Of a stretch of DNA of 64,000 nt, positions 8,637 through 17,886 are shown piece by piece. Source of the DNA: Lentzea pudingi (GTDB lineage: Bacteria; Actinomycetota; Actinomycetes; Mycobacteriales; Pseudonocardiaceae). Location of the stretch: assembly GCF_014646255.1 (NCBI RefSeq), contig NZ_BMNC01000018.1:62001-126000 (forward strand), written 5' to 3'. The notes below the pieces were generated by a model. It made no database searches. It was not told where the DNA came from and saw nothing but the letters and a program-made list of their open reading frames with translations. The first letter of the stretch is position 1. Each line of letters starts with the position of its first letter. The position numbers were made by a program, and so were the translations under genes.

Positions 8637-10584
8637 ACGGCAGCCAGGCCTGCTGGGCCAGGCCGTTGCGCGCGTTGACCTGCACGCCCGCGCTCGAGAT
8701 CGACCACAGCTGGTCGCCGATCACGATCGTGCGCCGCTGCCCGCCGCCGTAGTCCTGACTGGACGGTTCGACGATCCTGCCGCCGTCGCGCAGTTGAGTG
8801 CCGTCGAGGCGCAGCACCAGAGACGAGACCTCGTAGTGCGACCGGTACGACGCCACGGGGATCACCAGGGTGCCGTCCTGCGGCCAGAAGAGGAACGCGT
8901 GCGGGTCGAACTGGGCCTCGGAGTTGGTCTCCGGCAGGTGGTACTGCGCGATCCGTTGGGGTGACGCGGGATCGGCCACGTCGAACAGCGACACCTGCGT
9001 GCCCGTCGTCCTGCCCTGGTCGGTCGCCTCCTGGCCGACGCCGATCAGCTTCCCGTCGCCCGCGGGGTGCAGGTAGGCGGAGAAACCGTTGATCTTCAGC
9101 TCCCCCATGACCTTGGGCTGCGAGGGGTTGCTCAGGTCGAGCGTGTAGAGCGGGTCGGTCTGGCGGAACGTGACGACGTAGCCCATCCTGCCGATGAACC
9201 GGACGCTGTAGATCCGCTCGCCCTTGCCGAGGCCGCCGACCTGGCCGGCCTTCGCGAGCTGGTTGCCGTCACGGCGCAGCGTGGTCACGAAGCTCTCCGA
9301 CGGCGCGGGTCGCTGCGGTGGCGCCACGTCGGTGGGCATCCGCCAGCAGCACCGGGTCTCCGTGCCCGTGGTGGTGGCGACGCGCAGCACGCCCTCGTGC
9401 TCGGACAGCGAGTACTGGTTGAGCAGCGTGCCGTTCACGTCCCCGGACGCCACGTGCTTCGGCGGGCCCGGCTTGCTGATGTCGAACTGGTGGATCGCCG
9501 TGGAGACCGGGCGCCGCACCGGTGGCCTGGCGGGGAGTTCCGGTAGCAGGCGGTGGTCGTCGGCGATGTAGAGGTTGCGGTCGGTGCCGTAGACCGTGTC
9601 GCCGTCGGCCACGATCGAGACGGGCTGGCCGGTGCCGAGCTGACCGGAGAGCTCGAACGTCAGCACCGTCAGCATCGACGTGCCGGAGTGCACGGCGGGG
9701 TGGCTGACGTTCGCGCAGTCGACCAGGGTTCCACTCGACTCGGCGCCGCTCTCGTTCAGCTCGTAGCGCGGCAGCCACGACGTGATGGGCTCGTTCTGCA
9801 GGATCTCCTTGTTGCGGCGCAACGATCCCGCTTCGTTCGTCGTCTGGTCCGGGTACACCCACGAGATGCGCGGCTGCGAGCGGACGACGACGCGGGCGGT
9901 GCCGCCGATCTGGCGGGCGTCGAGGTAGAAGCCGTCGGTCTTGAGGCTGCTGATCTCCTTGAGCCCCTTGAGGTCCACGAGCACCAGCTCGGTGCCGGAC
10001 TCGGGTGCGGACGACGGGCGGTCGGGCGGCATCGTCGGCTTCGTCATCGGCACGGGGCTGTCGGTGACCACCAGCGCGCGGTCGCCGGAGACCAGCAACT
10101 GGCTCGCACGGCGTTCGCCGAGGTCGACGGTGCCGGTGATGGCCCTGCTCGCCACGTCGATCACGCGCAGCTTGCCGTCGGCGATGGAGACGACGCGTTT
10201 TCCGTCCGTCTTCACGATGTCCGGCTCGTCGACGCCCTGCTCGTGGACGTTCGTCGTCGAGTGGCCCTGCTGCTGCGCGGGCGGAGTCGCGGCGGTGGGC
10301 GCGTCGGGCATGGACTTCTGCGCGACGCCCGCGCTGTTGTCCGTCGCCATGCCCTCGGCGAACATGATGTTCGCGCCCCCGAGTCCGTACGCGGTGACGT
10401 ACGGGGTCATGGCGCGGCGCAGTTCGGCCACTGCGCCGTCGCACGAGTCGAACGCGACGAGACGCACCGGCCCGTAGTCCACGATCGGTGGTGGCGCGAG
10501 GGTTTCGTCCCGCACCGCGGAGCTCACGCACACTCCGGCGACGGCCAGCACGGCGGCACCGGCCAACAGCTTCTTGCCGTTCAT
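8626..10584 (-). CDS. secreted beta-propeller domain protein (Beta_propel family)
   Basis: 652 residues. An N-terminal signal or membrane-anchor segment (KKLLAGAAVLAVAGVCVSS) is followed by the diagnostic TNVHEQGVDEPDIVKTDGKR. This motif identifies the secreted C-terminal beta-propeller family (PF09826-type). Repeated blades such as GKLRVIDVASRAITGTVDLG and YTLDLSNPSQPKVMGELKI continue to the end. The family is extracytoplasmic and of unknown function. It is separated from the upstream trypsin gene, same strand, by a terminator hairpin (10605-10632), so it probably has its own promoter. Confidence 0.85.
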   Translation of the reverse strand: MNGKKLLAGAAVLAVAGVCVSSAVRDETLAPPPIVDYGPVRLVAFDSCDGAVAELRRAMTPYVTAYGLGGANIMFAEGMATDNSAGVAQKSMPDAPTAATPPAQQQGHSTTNVHEQGVDEPDIVKTDGKRVVSIADGKLRVIDVASRAITGTVDLGERRASQLLVSGDRALVVTDSPVPMTKPTMPPDRPSSAPESGTELVLVDLKGLKEISSLKTDGFYLDARQIGGTARVVVRSQPRISWVYPDQTTNEAGSLRRNKEILQNEPITSWLPRYELNESGAESSGTLVDCANVSHPAVHSGTSMLTVLTFELSGQLGTGQPVSIVADGDTVYGTDRNLYIADDHRLLPELPARPPVRRPVSTAIHQFDISKPGPPKHVASGDVNGTLLNQYSLSEHEGVLRVATTTGTETRCCWRMPTDVAPPQRPAPSESFVTTLRRDGNQLAKAGQVGGLGKGERIYSVRFIGRMGYVVTFRQTDPLYTLDLSNPSQPKVMGELKINGFSAYLHPAGDGKLIGVGQEATDQGRTTGTQVSLFDVADPASPQRIAQYHLPETNSEAQFDPHAFLFWPQDGTLVIPVASYRSHYEVSSLVLRLDGTQLRDGGRIVEPSSQDYGGGQRRTIVIGDQLWSISSAGVQVNARNGLAQQAWLPFTR

Positions 10585-10604
10585 GGTGTGAGGACGTAAG
10601 CGGG

Positions 10605-10632
10605 GCCGGGAAGGGTTGCCACCCTTCCCGGC
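10605..10632 (-). terminator. hairpin terminator after the trypsin gene
   Basis: A perfect 12-bp stem (GCCGGGAAGGGT at 10605-10616, its complement at 10621-10632) with a 4-base loop. It lies 8 bases beyond the stop of the protease gene. There is no T-run, as is common for actinobacterial terminators. Confidence 0.7.
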
Positions 10633-10640
10633 TCACTTTC

Positions 10641-11447
10641 TTACAGCTGTGCCTGGATCTGCGCCGCATACGCGGAGACACGGGCGTAGACGCCGGGGTA
10701 ACCGGCGGCCGCGCACCCCTCGCCCCACGACGTGATGCCGATCAGCTTGCCGCCGGCCACGAGCGGGCCGCCGGAGTCGCCCTGGCAGGTGTCGGTGCCG
10801 CCCTGGGTGTAGCCGGCGCACACCATGTGCGCGGACTTGAAGTCGCTGCCGTAGGAGCTGGTGCAGCTGGAGTTGCTGGTCAGCGGCACGGTGGCCCGCA
10901 ACAGGTAGCGCGAGGCCGAGCCGCCGGAGGACGTGGTGCCCCAGCCGAGGATCGTCGAGCTGGTGCCCGCGGTGTAGAGCGCGCTGTCCGCCGAGGTGGC
11001 GAACGGGATCGGGGTCTGCGACAGGTTGCGGTCGAGCGTGAGCACCGAGACGTCGTAGCCGAGGGTCACGTCGCGGTAGCTCGGGTGGATCCAGATCTTC
11101 GTGACGCGCGCGACGGTGCCGGCGGTGGAGTTCTTGTCGTCGCGGCCCGCCACGACCCGAACCGCGGATGCCGCGTCGCCCACGGTGCAGTGCGCGGCCG
11201 TGACGACCTTGTTGGGCGCGACGAGAGTGCCGCCGCAGTACTGGAAACCGCTGCTCGTGGCCAGGTAGACGACCCAGGCGTAGGTGGACGTGCTCGCGCG
11301 CGTGCCACCGACGATCTGGGTGCCGAACTCGCCGTCGGCGGTCGGGGTCGGAGCTGCTTCGGCCACGCTGACGCAGGCCATGGACAGCGTTGCCGCCGCC
11401 AGTGCCGCGCCGAGCAGAGACCGGAGGCGGTGCAGGGTTGCCGCCAT
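10641..11447 (-). CDS. secreted trypsin-like serine protease (S1 family)
   Basis: 268 residues. A signal peptide (about residues 1-31, cleavage after AEA) and a short propeptide precede the mature start IVGGT at residue 45. The catalytic triad is visible: H86 in VVTAAHC, D132 in LGYDVSVL and S225 in CQGDSGGPLV. D219, six residues before the catalytic Ser, corresponds to the trypsin S1-pocket Asp, predicting cleavage after Arg/Lys. Cysteines flank the His and Ser sites as in chymotrypsin-fold enzymes. Length matches Streptomyces-type trypsins. It is a secreted digestive protease, and no dedicated inhibitor lies next to it. A GGAGACGATC ribosome site precedes the ATG. Confidence 0.93.
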   Translation of the reverse strand: MAATLHRLRSLLGAALAAATLSMACVSVAEAAPTPTADGEFGTQIVGGTRASTSTYAWVVYLATSSGFQYCGGTLVAPNKVVTAAHCTVGDAASAVRVVAGRDDKNSTAGTVARVTKIWIHPSYRDVTLGYDVSVLTLDRNLSQTPIPFATSADSALYTAGTSSTILGWGTTSSGGSASRYLLRATVPLTSNSSCTSSYGSDFKSAHMVCAGYTQGGTDTCQGDSGGPLVAGGKLIGITSWGEGCAAAGYPGVYARVSAYAAQIQAQL

Positions 11448-11616
11448 GATCGTCTCCTTCTTCTGTTGTGTCCCCGGCTGCAGGGCCGGTGGTCATCAAA
11501 GAAAGACATGACTCCGTGTGGACGGGGTAGGGCTGGTCTGCGTAGGCCATTCGGCCGCGCGCGCCCGCGCGTGATTGGATCGACCGCGAACAACCCCGTT
11601 CCGAGAGGAAGTTGTG

Positions 11617-11991
11617 ATGGCCCCCACGAAGCCTGAGGTCGACCCGCACGACGGCCCGGCGCCCGCCGACCTGCTGATCGAGGACATCACCGTCGGCGAC
11701 GGCCCGGAGGCCACGGCCGGACAGTTCGTGTCCGTGCACTACGTCGGTGTCGCGCACTCGTCCGGTGAGCAGTTCGACGCGTCCTGGGACCGCGGCGAGG
11801 CGTTCCAGTTCCCGCTCGGTGGCGGCCGCGTCATCCAGGGCTGGGACCAGGGTGTCCAGGGCATGAAGGTCGGTGGCCGCCGCAAGCTGGTCATCCCGCC
11901 GCACCTGGGCTACGGCGCTCGCGGTGCCGGTGGCGCCATCAAGCCCAACGAGACGCTGATCTTCGTCGTCGACCTGCTGGGCGTGAACTAG
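11617..11991 (+). CDS. FKBP-type peptidyl-prolyl cis-trans isomerase
   Basis: 124 residues, single FKBP domain without signal peptide, so cytoplasmic. Typical elements in order: VSVHYVGV, GEQFDASWDRGEAFQFPLG, VIQGWDQGVQGMKVGGRRKL, IPPHLGYGARGAGGAIKPNE and LIFVVDLLGV. The residues forming the proline pocket (Y, D, W, Y, F in the family) are present. ATG 11617 is selected because GAGAGGAAG lies just upstream; GTG 11614 is equally in frame. It is followed by a strong terminator at 12006-12038 and is probably monocistronic. Confidence 0.92.
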   Translation: MAPTKPEVDPHDGPAPADLLIEDITVGDGPEATAGQFVSVHYVGVAHSSGEQFDASWDRGEAFQFPLGGGRVIQGWDQGVQGMKVGGRRKLVIPPHLGYGARGAGGAIKPNETLIFVVDLLGVN

Positions 11992-12005
11992 TCAGTCAGG
12001 CCGAG

Positions 12006-12038
12006 CGGCGTCCCACTGGTCTGTTCAGTGGGACGCCG
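12006..12038 (+). terminator. intrinsic terminator after the FKBP gene
   Basis: A perfect 13-bp stem (CGGCGTCCCACTG at 12006-12018 pairing with 12026-12038) with a 7-base loop, followed by TTGGTCTCTT. It lies 14 bases after the FKBP stop and separates that gene from the T7SS-type cassette. Confidence 0.8.
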
Positions 12039-12134
12039 TTGGTCTCTTCAGCCGATTTGACCTCCGCGTGGAACGAGATCGGATCCGGCTGCGTCATTCT
12101 TTGAGTCCGCCGCAGCTCCAGGAGGGAACCACCG

Positions 12135-12671
12135 GTGCCCGAGGACATCGCCGGGTCCGAGCAGATGCTCGCGAACTGGAACCAGAACATCCAGGAACGC
12201 GCCGCGCGCTACCAGGAGATGGCGGCGCGCGTGCAGGGGATGACGATCTCCGAGCGGTCCTCGGACGGTTCGATCGAGATCCTGGTCGGGTCCAACGGGA
12301 TCCTGCAGAACCTCGTGATCACCGAGTCCGCCTCCGGCAAGCGCATGTCCGAGGTGAGCGGCGAGATCATGAAACTGCTGCAGCGCGCGCAGTCCCGGAT
12401 TCCCGAGCTGCTGCAGGAAGCCATGGCCGAGACCATCGGCACGCAGGACGAGACGGCCACCGTGTTGTTCAACGAGGCCAAGAAGAACTTCCCCGCGCCG
12501 CCGGCCGAGGAGCCGACGCGCACGCCGTACGACAGCAACGAGATCAACTTCCGGCTCGACGACGACGCACCGCCGCCGCCGTCCCGGCCCACGCCACCGC
12601 CTCCGCCGCCGCGCCGTCGCCCGCCCAGGGATGACGACGACGACTTCGGCGGGGAGTCCGTGCTCACCTGA
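12135..12671 (+). CDS. YbaB/EbfC-family protein with Pro-rich acidic tail
   Basis: 178 residues. Residues about 1-105 form a YbaB-like domain: a long amphipathic helix (NIQERAARYQEMAARVQGM), the strand region SIEILVGSNGILQNLVITE and a second helix MSEVSGEIMKLLQRAQSRIP. The tail is low complexity (PPPPSRPTPPPPPPRRRPPR) and ends in DDDDDFGGESVLT. Canonical YbaB dimers bind DNA, but YbaB-like proteins of this kind are often the first gene of actinobacterial type VII effector cassettes. The GTG 12135 start has CAGGAGGG at 12119-12126. It lies 35 bases upstream of the EspC-like gene; a structural or chaperone role in the cassette is inferred. Confidence 0.75.
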   Translation: MPEDIAGSEQMLANWNQNIQERAARYQEMAARVQGMTISERSSDGSIEILVGSNGILQNLVITESASGKRMSEVSGEIMKLLQRAQSRIPELLQEAMAETIGTQDETATVLFNEAKKNFPAPPAEEPTRTPYDSNEINFRLDDDAPPPPSRPTPPPPPPRRRPPRDDDDDFGGESVLT

Positions 12672-12706
12672 TCTTCCTGTCCGCTGCCCGAACTTGAGGG
12701 GGTTCG

Positions 12707-13015
12707 ATGACTTCCGGTGGTTTCAACGTCACCTCGGACGTGCTGGAAGCGCACGCCAAGGCCTTGGAGGGCCTGCACGGGCGTTTGCAGGGGGCAGTGG
12801 ACGCGGCGAACACCGTGTCGATGCCGACCGACGCGTACGGGATCATCTGCCAGCCGTTCCGGATGCTGCTCGACCCCGTCGAGCAGTGGGGCACGGACGC
12901 GCTGAAGGGCGTTGCGGAAGCCATGGACGCCACCGCCAAGAAGGTCACCGCGACCGCCAAGCACTACCAGGAAGTCGAAGACCAGATCGTCCGTGCTCTC
13001 CAGGGCGGCGCCTGA
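12707..13015 (+). CDS. EspC-like type VII secretion target / partner protein
   Basis: 102 residues. An all-helical small protein of the ESX-1 secretion-associated (EspC-like) type: GGFNVTSDVLEAHAKALEGL forms helix 1, PTDAYGIICQPF is the turn region with the conserved aromatic-glycine, and VAEAMDATAKKVTATAKHYQ the long second helix, ending in DQIVRALQGGA. Such proteins pair with larger substrates for secretion through the ESX/type VII system. The stop overlaps the effector's ATG by one base (TGATG at 13013-13017), indicating tight translational coupling. This supports the view that it is the co-secreted partner of the 13015 effector. Confidence 0.75.
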   Translation: MTSGGFNVTSDVLEAHAKALEGLHGRLQGAVDAANTVSMPTDAYGIICQPFRMLLDPVEQWGTDALKGVAEAMDATAKKVTATAKHYQEVEDQIVRALQGGA

Positions 13016-16000
13016 TGTCGACGCCGAACCCCTTGGTGGCACAGGCTCCCGCCGAACCGTCCGGATTCTTCAACGCCGGCACCGGTGACAACGGCTGGGC
13101 GACCGGCTTCTCCATCGCCGACTCGGCGATGGACGCGTACAAGGGCATCTCCGAGGGCAGCTGGATCGAGGGCGGCCTCGGCGTCGTCGGCCTGGTCGCC
13201 GACGCCGCCTCGATGGCGATCGACCCGTTCGGCACGCTGCTGTCGTCCGCGGCCTCGTTCCTGATGGAACACATGCAGCCCTTGAAGGAGGCGCTGGACT
13301 GGCTGGCGGGCGACCCGCCGGTGATCCAGTCGTACTCGACGACGTGGGGCAACGTCTCGCAGGAGCTCGGCAAGATCGCGGGCGACTACAAGTCCGCCGT
13401 CGACGGCACCGGCGAGTGGACCGGTGCCGCGGCCGACGCCTACCGCAAGGCCGCGGGCGAGCAACTGGACGCGTTGTCCGGCGCGGCCTCCACCGCGGGT
13501 TCGGTCGGCACCGTCGTCGGCGTGATGGGCATGGTCGTCGGGTTCGTGCGCGAGATGGTGCGCGACCTGATCGCCGACCTGGTCGCGAAGCTGATCACGT
13601 GGGTGCTGGAGGCCGTGTTCACCCTCGGCTTCGGCACGCCGGTGATCGTCGCGCAGGCCGTCACCGCGATCTCGAAGTGGGCCACGCGGATCGGCGAGCT
13701 GATCCAGAAGCTCATCAAGACCATCAAGAAGGTCTCGCCGCTGCTCGGTCGTCTCGTCGAGATCTTCACGAAGATCATGAAGGTCGTCGGCAAGCTGGTC
13801 GGCAAGGTGACCGGTCTCGACGTGATCTCCACGAAGTCCATCAAGCCCGGTGGCCTGTTCCACAGCACCAACGCCCCCGATCTCTCGCCTTCGGGCGGGC
13901 GGGGCACGCCTTCTTCCTCCTCGCCGGACAGCTCTCCGTCCACTCCGTCCACTCCGGACTCGTCGCCGTCCGCCCCTTCGTCGCCGTCCTCACCGTCCTC
14001 ACCGGACAGTTCACCGTCGTCGCCTTCCTCTCCGTCGTCACCGTCGTCACCCTCCTCTCCGTCGTCGCCTTCCTCGACGCCGGACGCGCCCTCGCGGGCC
14101 CCGGACAGCTCGTCGCCGTCCTCCGCGTCCCCGCCCGCGGCCCCGTCGCGCACCCCCGACGCCCCGTCGACCCCGGACGCCCCGTCCCGCACCCCGGACG
14201 GCTCCACTCCCGACTCGCCGTCCCCGTCGCGCACGCCGGACAACGCCTCCGCCCCGTCGGCCCCGCGCACCCCGGACGGCTCCTCGTCCGCGCCGTCTGG
14301 CCCCAGCGCACCCCCGCACGCCTCCTCGGCCCCGTCGTCCACACCGGACGCCCCACCTCGCAACACGGGCCAGACCGTCCAGTCGTCCGTGGCACCGCCC
14401 GAGGCCCCGTCCCGCCCGGACGCCCCGCACACCCCGGCCCCGCGCACTCCCGACGGCTCCCCGTCGACTCCGTCCCAGGCGGGCCCGACGGGCGGCGGCG
14501 CAGCCCCGAACGCGGGCGGCAACGCCCCGTCGTCCCCCGCCGCAGGCCGCCCAGCAGCCGGCGGCCCCGGCTGGACCGGCACCCCGGGCAACCGAGGCGA
14601 CCTGGGCTCCGGCGCCCCGGCCCCGCGCACCCCGGACACGTCGACCTCGGCAGCCAGGGCAGACGCCCCCGCCCGCCCGGCCTCGACCCCGTCGACGCCC
14701 TCCGCACCGTCATCGCCATCGATGCCGTCATCCCCATCGATGCCGTCCAGCGGCGCCCCGTCCGGAGGCATGCCACAGGCACCGTCGGCAGGCACCCCGC
14801 ACAGCCCGTCGACCGGCGGCACCCCGAACACCTCGCGCCCCGACGCGACTCCCCCGAGCCGGGCCACCACCCCGTCGGCAGCGGCACCACACGCCCCGTC
14901 GGCCCCGTCCCACTCCCCGTCGGCCCCGTCGCACGCTCCTTCACCGCCGGCGCACGCGCCGTCGGCAGGAGGGCCGCACGCTCCTGCGGCAGGCGCCCCG
15001 AACGCTCCCCGAGCCGACGCCCCGACGCGCCCGCAGTCGTCCGCCCCGACGACGCCGAACGCACCGCACAGCCCGTCCGCCCCAACGACGCCGAACGCAC
15101 CGCACAGCCCGTCCGCCCCACACGGCGGCCCCAACGCACCGCACAGCCCGTCCGCCCCACACGGCGGCCCCAACGCACCGCACAGTCCGTCCGCCCCACA
15201 CGGCGGCCCCAACTCGCCGTCCCGCCCGGACGCTTCCCACCGCCCCGACGCCCCATCCCGCCCGGACGGCAGCGGCCCCGGCAACCGTCCGGACGGCTCA
15301 CGCCCCGACACCCCGCGCCCGGACGGCTCGCGTCCCCACAGCCCGCAAAGCCCGGACGCCCCGCGCCCCCACAACCCGCAAAGCCCGGACGCCCCGCGTT
15401 CCCGGGGCACCGACACCGCGGCACCCCCACACCGCCCGGACGCCGACGCCCCGCACCAGGCAGACGCCCCCCACCACGGCCCAGACGCCGACAAACCGCA
15501 CGACAACACCCCGAACAGCGACCCGGACAGGCCGCACGACGGCGACTCCCCCAACAGCGACCCGGACGCCCCACCCGCCGACCGGCCCACCCCGGAGCAG
15601 GCGCACGCCCGGCACGCCGAGCACACCCCGGCCGGCGTCTCCCACCACGGCGGCGACCGCGACATGGGCGACCTGCCCCACCGCGTCCCGAACGACCCCC
15701 GCTACTTCACCGCCGACGTCCACATCACCCCCGACGGCAGGGCCCGCATCGGCGGCCACGACTACACCCCCGCCGAGTACGCCGACATGCTCCGCCGCGC
15801 CGGGTACGACGGCAGCACGCCGGTCCGGCTGATCGGCTGCGACGCCGGCAGCAACGACTTCGCGCGGCAGTTGTCGAGGCACCTCGACGCACCCGTCCTC
15901 GCCCCGACCAAGCCGGCCTGGACCGACAGCCACGGCCGCGTCTTCACGAGCGACCCCGAGATCCACCCGGACGGCACCCGCCAGCCGAAGATCCCGCCGA

Positions 16001-17010
16001 ACGGCGAGTGGGAGACCCACCACCCCGACGGCTCGCGGACCAGGACGGGCGACGACGGCTTCGCGCCCGGCACGCACGACAAGGACGTCGACCCGTCCGA
16101 CGCGCGCGATCGCATGGCGCAGCGGAACATCCCGGACTCCCCGGTCGACATCGAGACGCGAAACCCTCCCGCGCTCGTCGAGGAGAAGCTCAAGGACAAG
16201 GACTACCGGGACAAGTACTTCGACGGCCCGGACAAGAACGGCGACTACAGCCGCAAGAACGCGAACCAGGTCGACGCCAACGGCGACGACGTGCCGAAGC
16301 TCGTGGAGAACCCGAAGGGCTCCGGCAACTTCGAGCCGTCCTCGGACGCCTACACGCCGGCGAAGTTCCGCGACGACATGCCCGAGGTCAAGCACGACGC
16401 CACCCCGGAGCAGAGGTCGGCCGCGCAGGACATCATCGACCGCCGGGAAGCCTCGCTCGACCGCACCAGGACCGCGGAGGACGCCTACCAGAAGGAGATC
16501 GCCGGCGGCCGCGACGCGAACCAGGACACGATCGACGAACGCCGCGCGGCACACCACGAGCGCACCGAGGTCGGCGAGGAACTCGGCGAGCACGCCGCGG
16601 CCGACGCCGTGCGCGACTCGTTCCCGCCGGAGAGGTTCGACGTCACGCCGTTGCACGACCCGGACGTCAAGGGTTCCGGCCGCTTCGACCAGGTCTACGA
16701 GGTCCACAACAAGGAGACCGGCGAGACCCGCCTGGTGATCGTCGAGGCCAAGGGCCCCAACGCCGACCTGGGCACCCGCCGCCACGAGGGCGTGAACTAC
16801 CAGCAGGGCCACCCGGAGTACGTGACCAGCGTCATCGAGAACATGCGGGACAACGGCACCGCGGCGGAGAAGGCGCTCGCCAGGCGGCTGCAGGACGCCC
16901 AGTTGGACGAACTGCTGGACTTCCAGGTCGTCAAGGCGAAGGTCAACGGCAGCGGCCCGACCGCCGAGTACGGTGGCTACAGCCAGAAGCACTTCGACCT
17001 GTCACAGTAG
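13015..17010 (+). CDS. predicted T7SS polymorphic toxin: WxG helical head, long PS-rich linker, His/Cys domain, PD-(D/E)XK nuclease tip
   Basis: 1331 residues. Residues 1-280 are helical with hydrophobic stretches and a WxG motif (GEWTGAAADAY, W135/G137), as in type VII substrates. Residues about 283-862 are Pro/Ser/Ala/Asp linker with tandem repeats. Residues about 890-990 form a globular segment with VRLIGCDAGSNDFA (C942) and upstream histidines H903 and H915, resembling His/Cys self-processing domains before toxin tips. The C-terminus has a PD-(D/E)XK-like core: D1225 (GRFDQVYEV), E1244-x-K1246 (VIVEAKG) and YQQGHPEY (Q1263/Q1264). It is followed 18 bases later by an Imm49 gene. Nuclease activity and export are inferred, not shown. 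Confidence 0.75.
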   Translation: MSTPNPLVAQAPAEPSGFFNAGTGDNGWATGFSIADSAMDAYKGISEGSWIEGGLGVVGLVADAASMAIDPFGTLLSSAASFLMEHMQPLKEALDWLAGDPPVIQSYSTTWGNVSQELGKIAGDYKSAVDGTGEWTGAAADAYRKAAGEQLDALSGAASTAGSVGTVVGVMGMVVGFVREMVRDLIADLVAKLITWVLEAVFTLGFGTPVIVAQAVTAISKWATRIGELIQKLIKTIKKVSPLLGRLVEIFTKIMKVVGKLVGKVTGLDVISTKSIKPGGLFHSTNAPDLSPSGGRGTPSSSSPDSSPSTPSTPDSSPSAPSSPSSPSSPDSSPSSPSSPSSPSSPSSPSSPSSTPDAPSRAPDSSSPSSASPPAAPSRTPDAPSTPDAPSRTPDGSTPDSPSPSRTPDNASAPSAPRTPDGSSSAPSGPSAPPHASSAPSSTPDAPPRNTGQTVQSSVAPPEAPSRPDAPHTPAPRTPDGSPSTPSQAGPTGGGAAPNAGGNAPSSPAAGRPAAGGPGWTGTPGNRGDLGSGAPAPRTPDTSTSAARADAPARPASTPSTPSAPSSPSMPSSPSMPSSGAPSGGMPQAPSAGTPHSPSTGGTPNTSRPDATPPSRATTPSAAAPHAPSAPSHSPSAPSHAPSPPAHAPSAGGPHAPAAGAPNAPRADAPTRPQSSAPTTPNAPHSPSAPTTPNAPHSPSAPHGGPNAPHSPSAPHGGPNAPHSPSAPHGGPNSPSRPDASHRPDAPSRPDGSGPGNRPDGSRPDTPRPDGSRPHSPQSPDAPRPHNPQSPDAPRSRGTDTAAPPHRPDADAPHQADAPHHGPDADKPHDNTPNSDPDRPHDGDSPNSDPDAPPADRPTPEQAHARHAEHTPAGVSHHGGDRDMGDLPHRVPNDPRYFTADVHITPDGRARIGGHDYTPAEYADMLRRAGYDGSTPVRLIGCDAGSNDFARQLSRHLDAPVLAPTKPAWTDSHGRVFTSDPEIHPDGTRQPKIPPNGEWETHHPDGSRTRTGDDGFAPGTHDKDVDPSDARDRMAQRNIPDSPVDIETRNPPALVEEKLKDKDYRDKYFDGPDKNGDYSRKNANQVDANGDDVPKLVENPKGSGNFEPSSDAYTPAKFRDDMPEVKHDATPEQRSAAQDIIDRREASLDRTRTAEDAYQKEIAGGRDANQDTIDERRAAHHERTEVGEELGEHAAADAVRDSFPPERFDVTPLHDPDVKGSGRFDQVYEVHNKETGETRLVIVEAKGPNADLGTRRHEGVNYQQGHPEYVTSVIENMRDNGTAAEKALARRLQDAQLDELLDFQVVKAKVNGSGPTAEYGGYSQKHFDLSQ
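15049..15211 (+). repeat. in-frame tandem repeats in the effector linker
   Basis: Copies of GCACCGCACAG(C/T)CCGTCCGCC begin at 15061, 15097, 15136 and 15175, giving periods of 36, 39 and 39 bases. All are multiples of three, so they encode repeated NAPHSPSAP units at about residues 683-735. They are coding minisatellite repeats, likely to vary in number between strains. Confidence 0.85.
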
Positions 17011-17028
17011 GCGGAAGGGATCAGTCCG

Positions 17029-17886
17029 GTGGTGACCGTCGCACGACACGAGATCGACGTCGTCAAAGCCCAGCACGAGGCGGACGACCTCGCAGGCGAC
17101 CGGGAGCGGTTGACCAGCCGGATCCACCGCAACGCCAAGGCTTTGCGCTACCTGCACTCGGGAGCGCTCACCGAGGCCGCGTGGCGCACCGCGCTCGACC
17201 CGGCGGCGTCGCAGGGCGCCACGTGGGAGGCCGTCGGCCTGGCCATGCAGTCGGCCGCGGCGATCTTCGCGGTCTCGAACCAGGAGTCGGGCGAGGTCAC
17301 GTTCAGGGTTCTCGACGAGGACCACACGGTCACCGCCCAGGGCCCGACCCAGGACGCCATGATCAGCCTGTGGCTGAAGGCGATGTACCTGGCCATGATC
17401 TGCCGCGAGCGCCCTCGCATCGATCTGCTCACCCAGACCACCGAGGACGCGCTGCGCCGGCGGAGCGGCGAGACCGACGAGTTCCAGTACGACTGGATCA
17501 AGACGCTGCAGACCTACTGGCGGTCCGAGCCGGGTCTGATCGACACGCTGCTGCGTGCCATGCGGGGCGCGGACCCCGAGGCCGACACGGTCGCGGGCGG
17601 CGAGATGGTCGCCCAGGTCTTCTACCCGCCCATGGAGCTCTTCTACCTCCTCACCCAGCGCGAGGACGCGAAGTTCAACTCCTCACTCGCCAAGGCGCTC
17701 GAGCTCCACCGCCAGTACTGGACGGCGACGCCCGAACGCACGACCGACCCCGAGGGGTTCGTCGCCTGGCGCCTGCTCGCCCTGGCCTGCCTCGCCGAGG
17801 ACGCCGGGGTCGAGATCACCGTGGAATCCGACTACCTCCCGAAACACCTCCTCGACGGCACCTGGGTCGGCGAGACGCAGCTCTGA
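17029..17886 (+). CDS. Imm49-family immunity protein (cognate to the upstream effector)
   Basis: 285 residues, soluble, all-helical. Features of the Imm49 family in order: RHEIDVVKAQHEADDLAGD at the N-terminus, ATWEAVGLAMQSAAAIFAV, ISLWLKAMYLAMICRERPRI, DEFQYDWIKTLQTYWRSE, VFYPPMELFYLL and the C-terminal VESDYLPKHLLDGTWVGE. Imm49 proteins are found next to polymorphic toxins with nuclease-type tips. The start is GTG 17029 or 17032, with GGAAGGG at 17013-17019 as ribosome site. It begins 18 bases after the effector stop, giving the normal toxin-immunity order. An in-frame fragment of a second copy follows directly after its TGA. Confidence 0.85.
   Translation: MVTVARHEIDVVKAQHEADDLAGDRERLTSRIHRNAKALRYLHSGALTEAAWRTALDPAASQGATWEAVGLAMQSAAAIFAVSNQESGEVTFRVLDEDHTVTAQGPTQDAMISLWLKAMYLAMICRERPRIDLLTQTTEDALRRRSGETDEFQYDWIKTLQTYWRSEPGLIDTLLRAMRGADPEADTVAGGEMVAQVFYPPMELFYLLTQREDAKFNSSLAKALELHRQYWTATPERTTDPEGFVAWRLLALACLAEDAGVEITVESDYLPKHLLDGTWVGETQL

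Noticed and set aside
15049..15211. Direct repeats of 36 to 39 bases suggesting a CRISPR array
   Set aside because: Units are head to tail without spacers, lie in a single open frame and encode NAPHSPSAP repeats; no cas genes are present.
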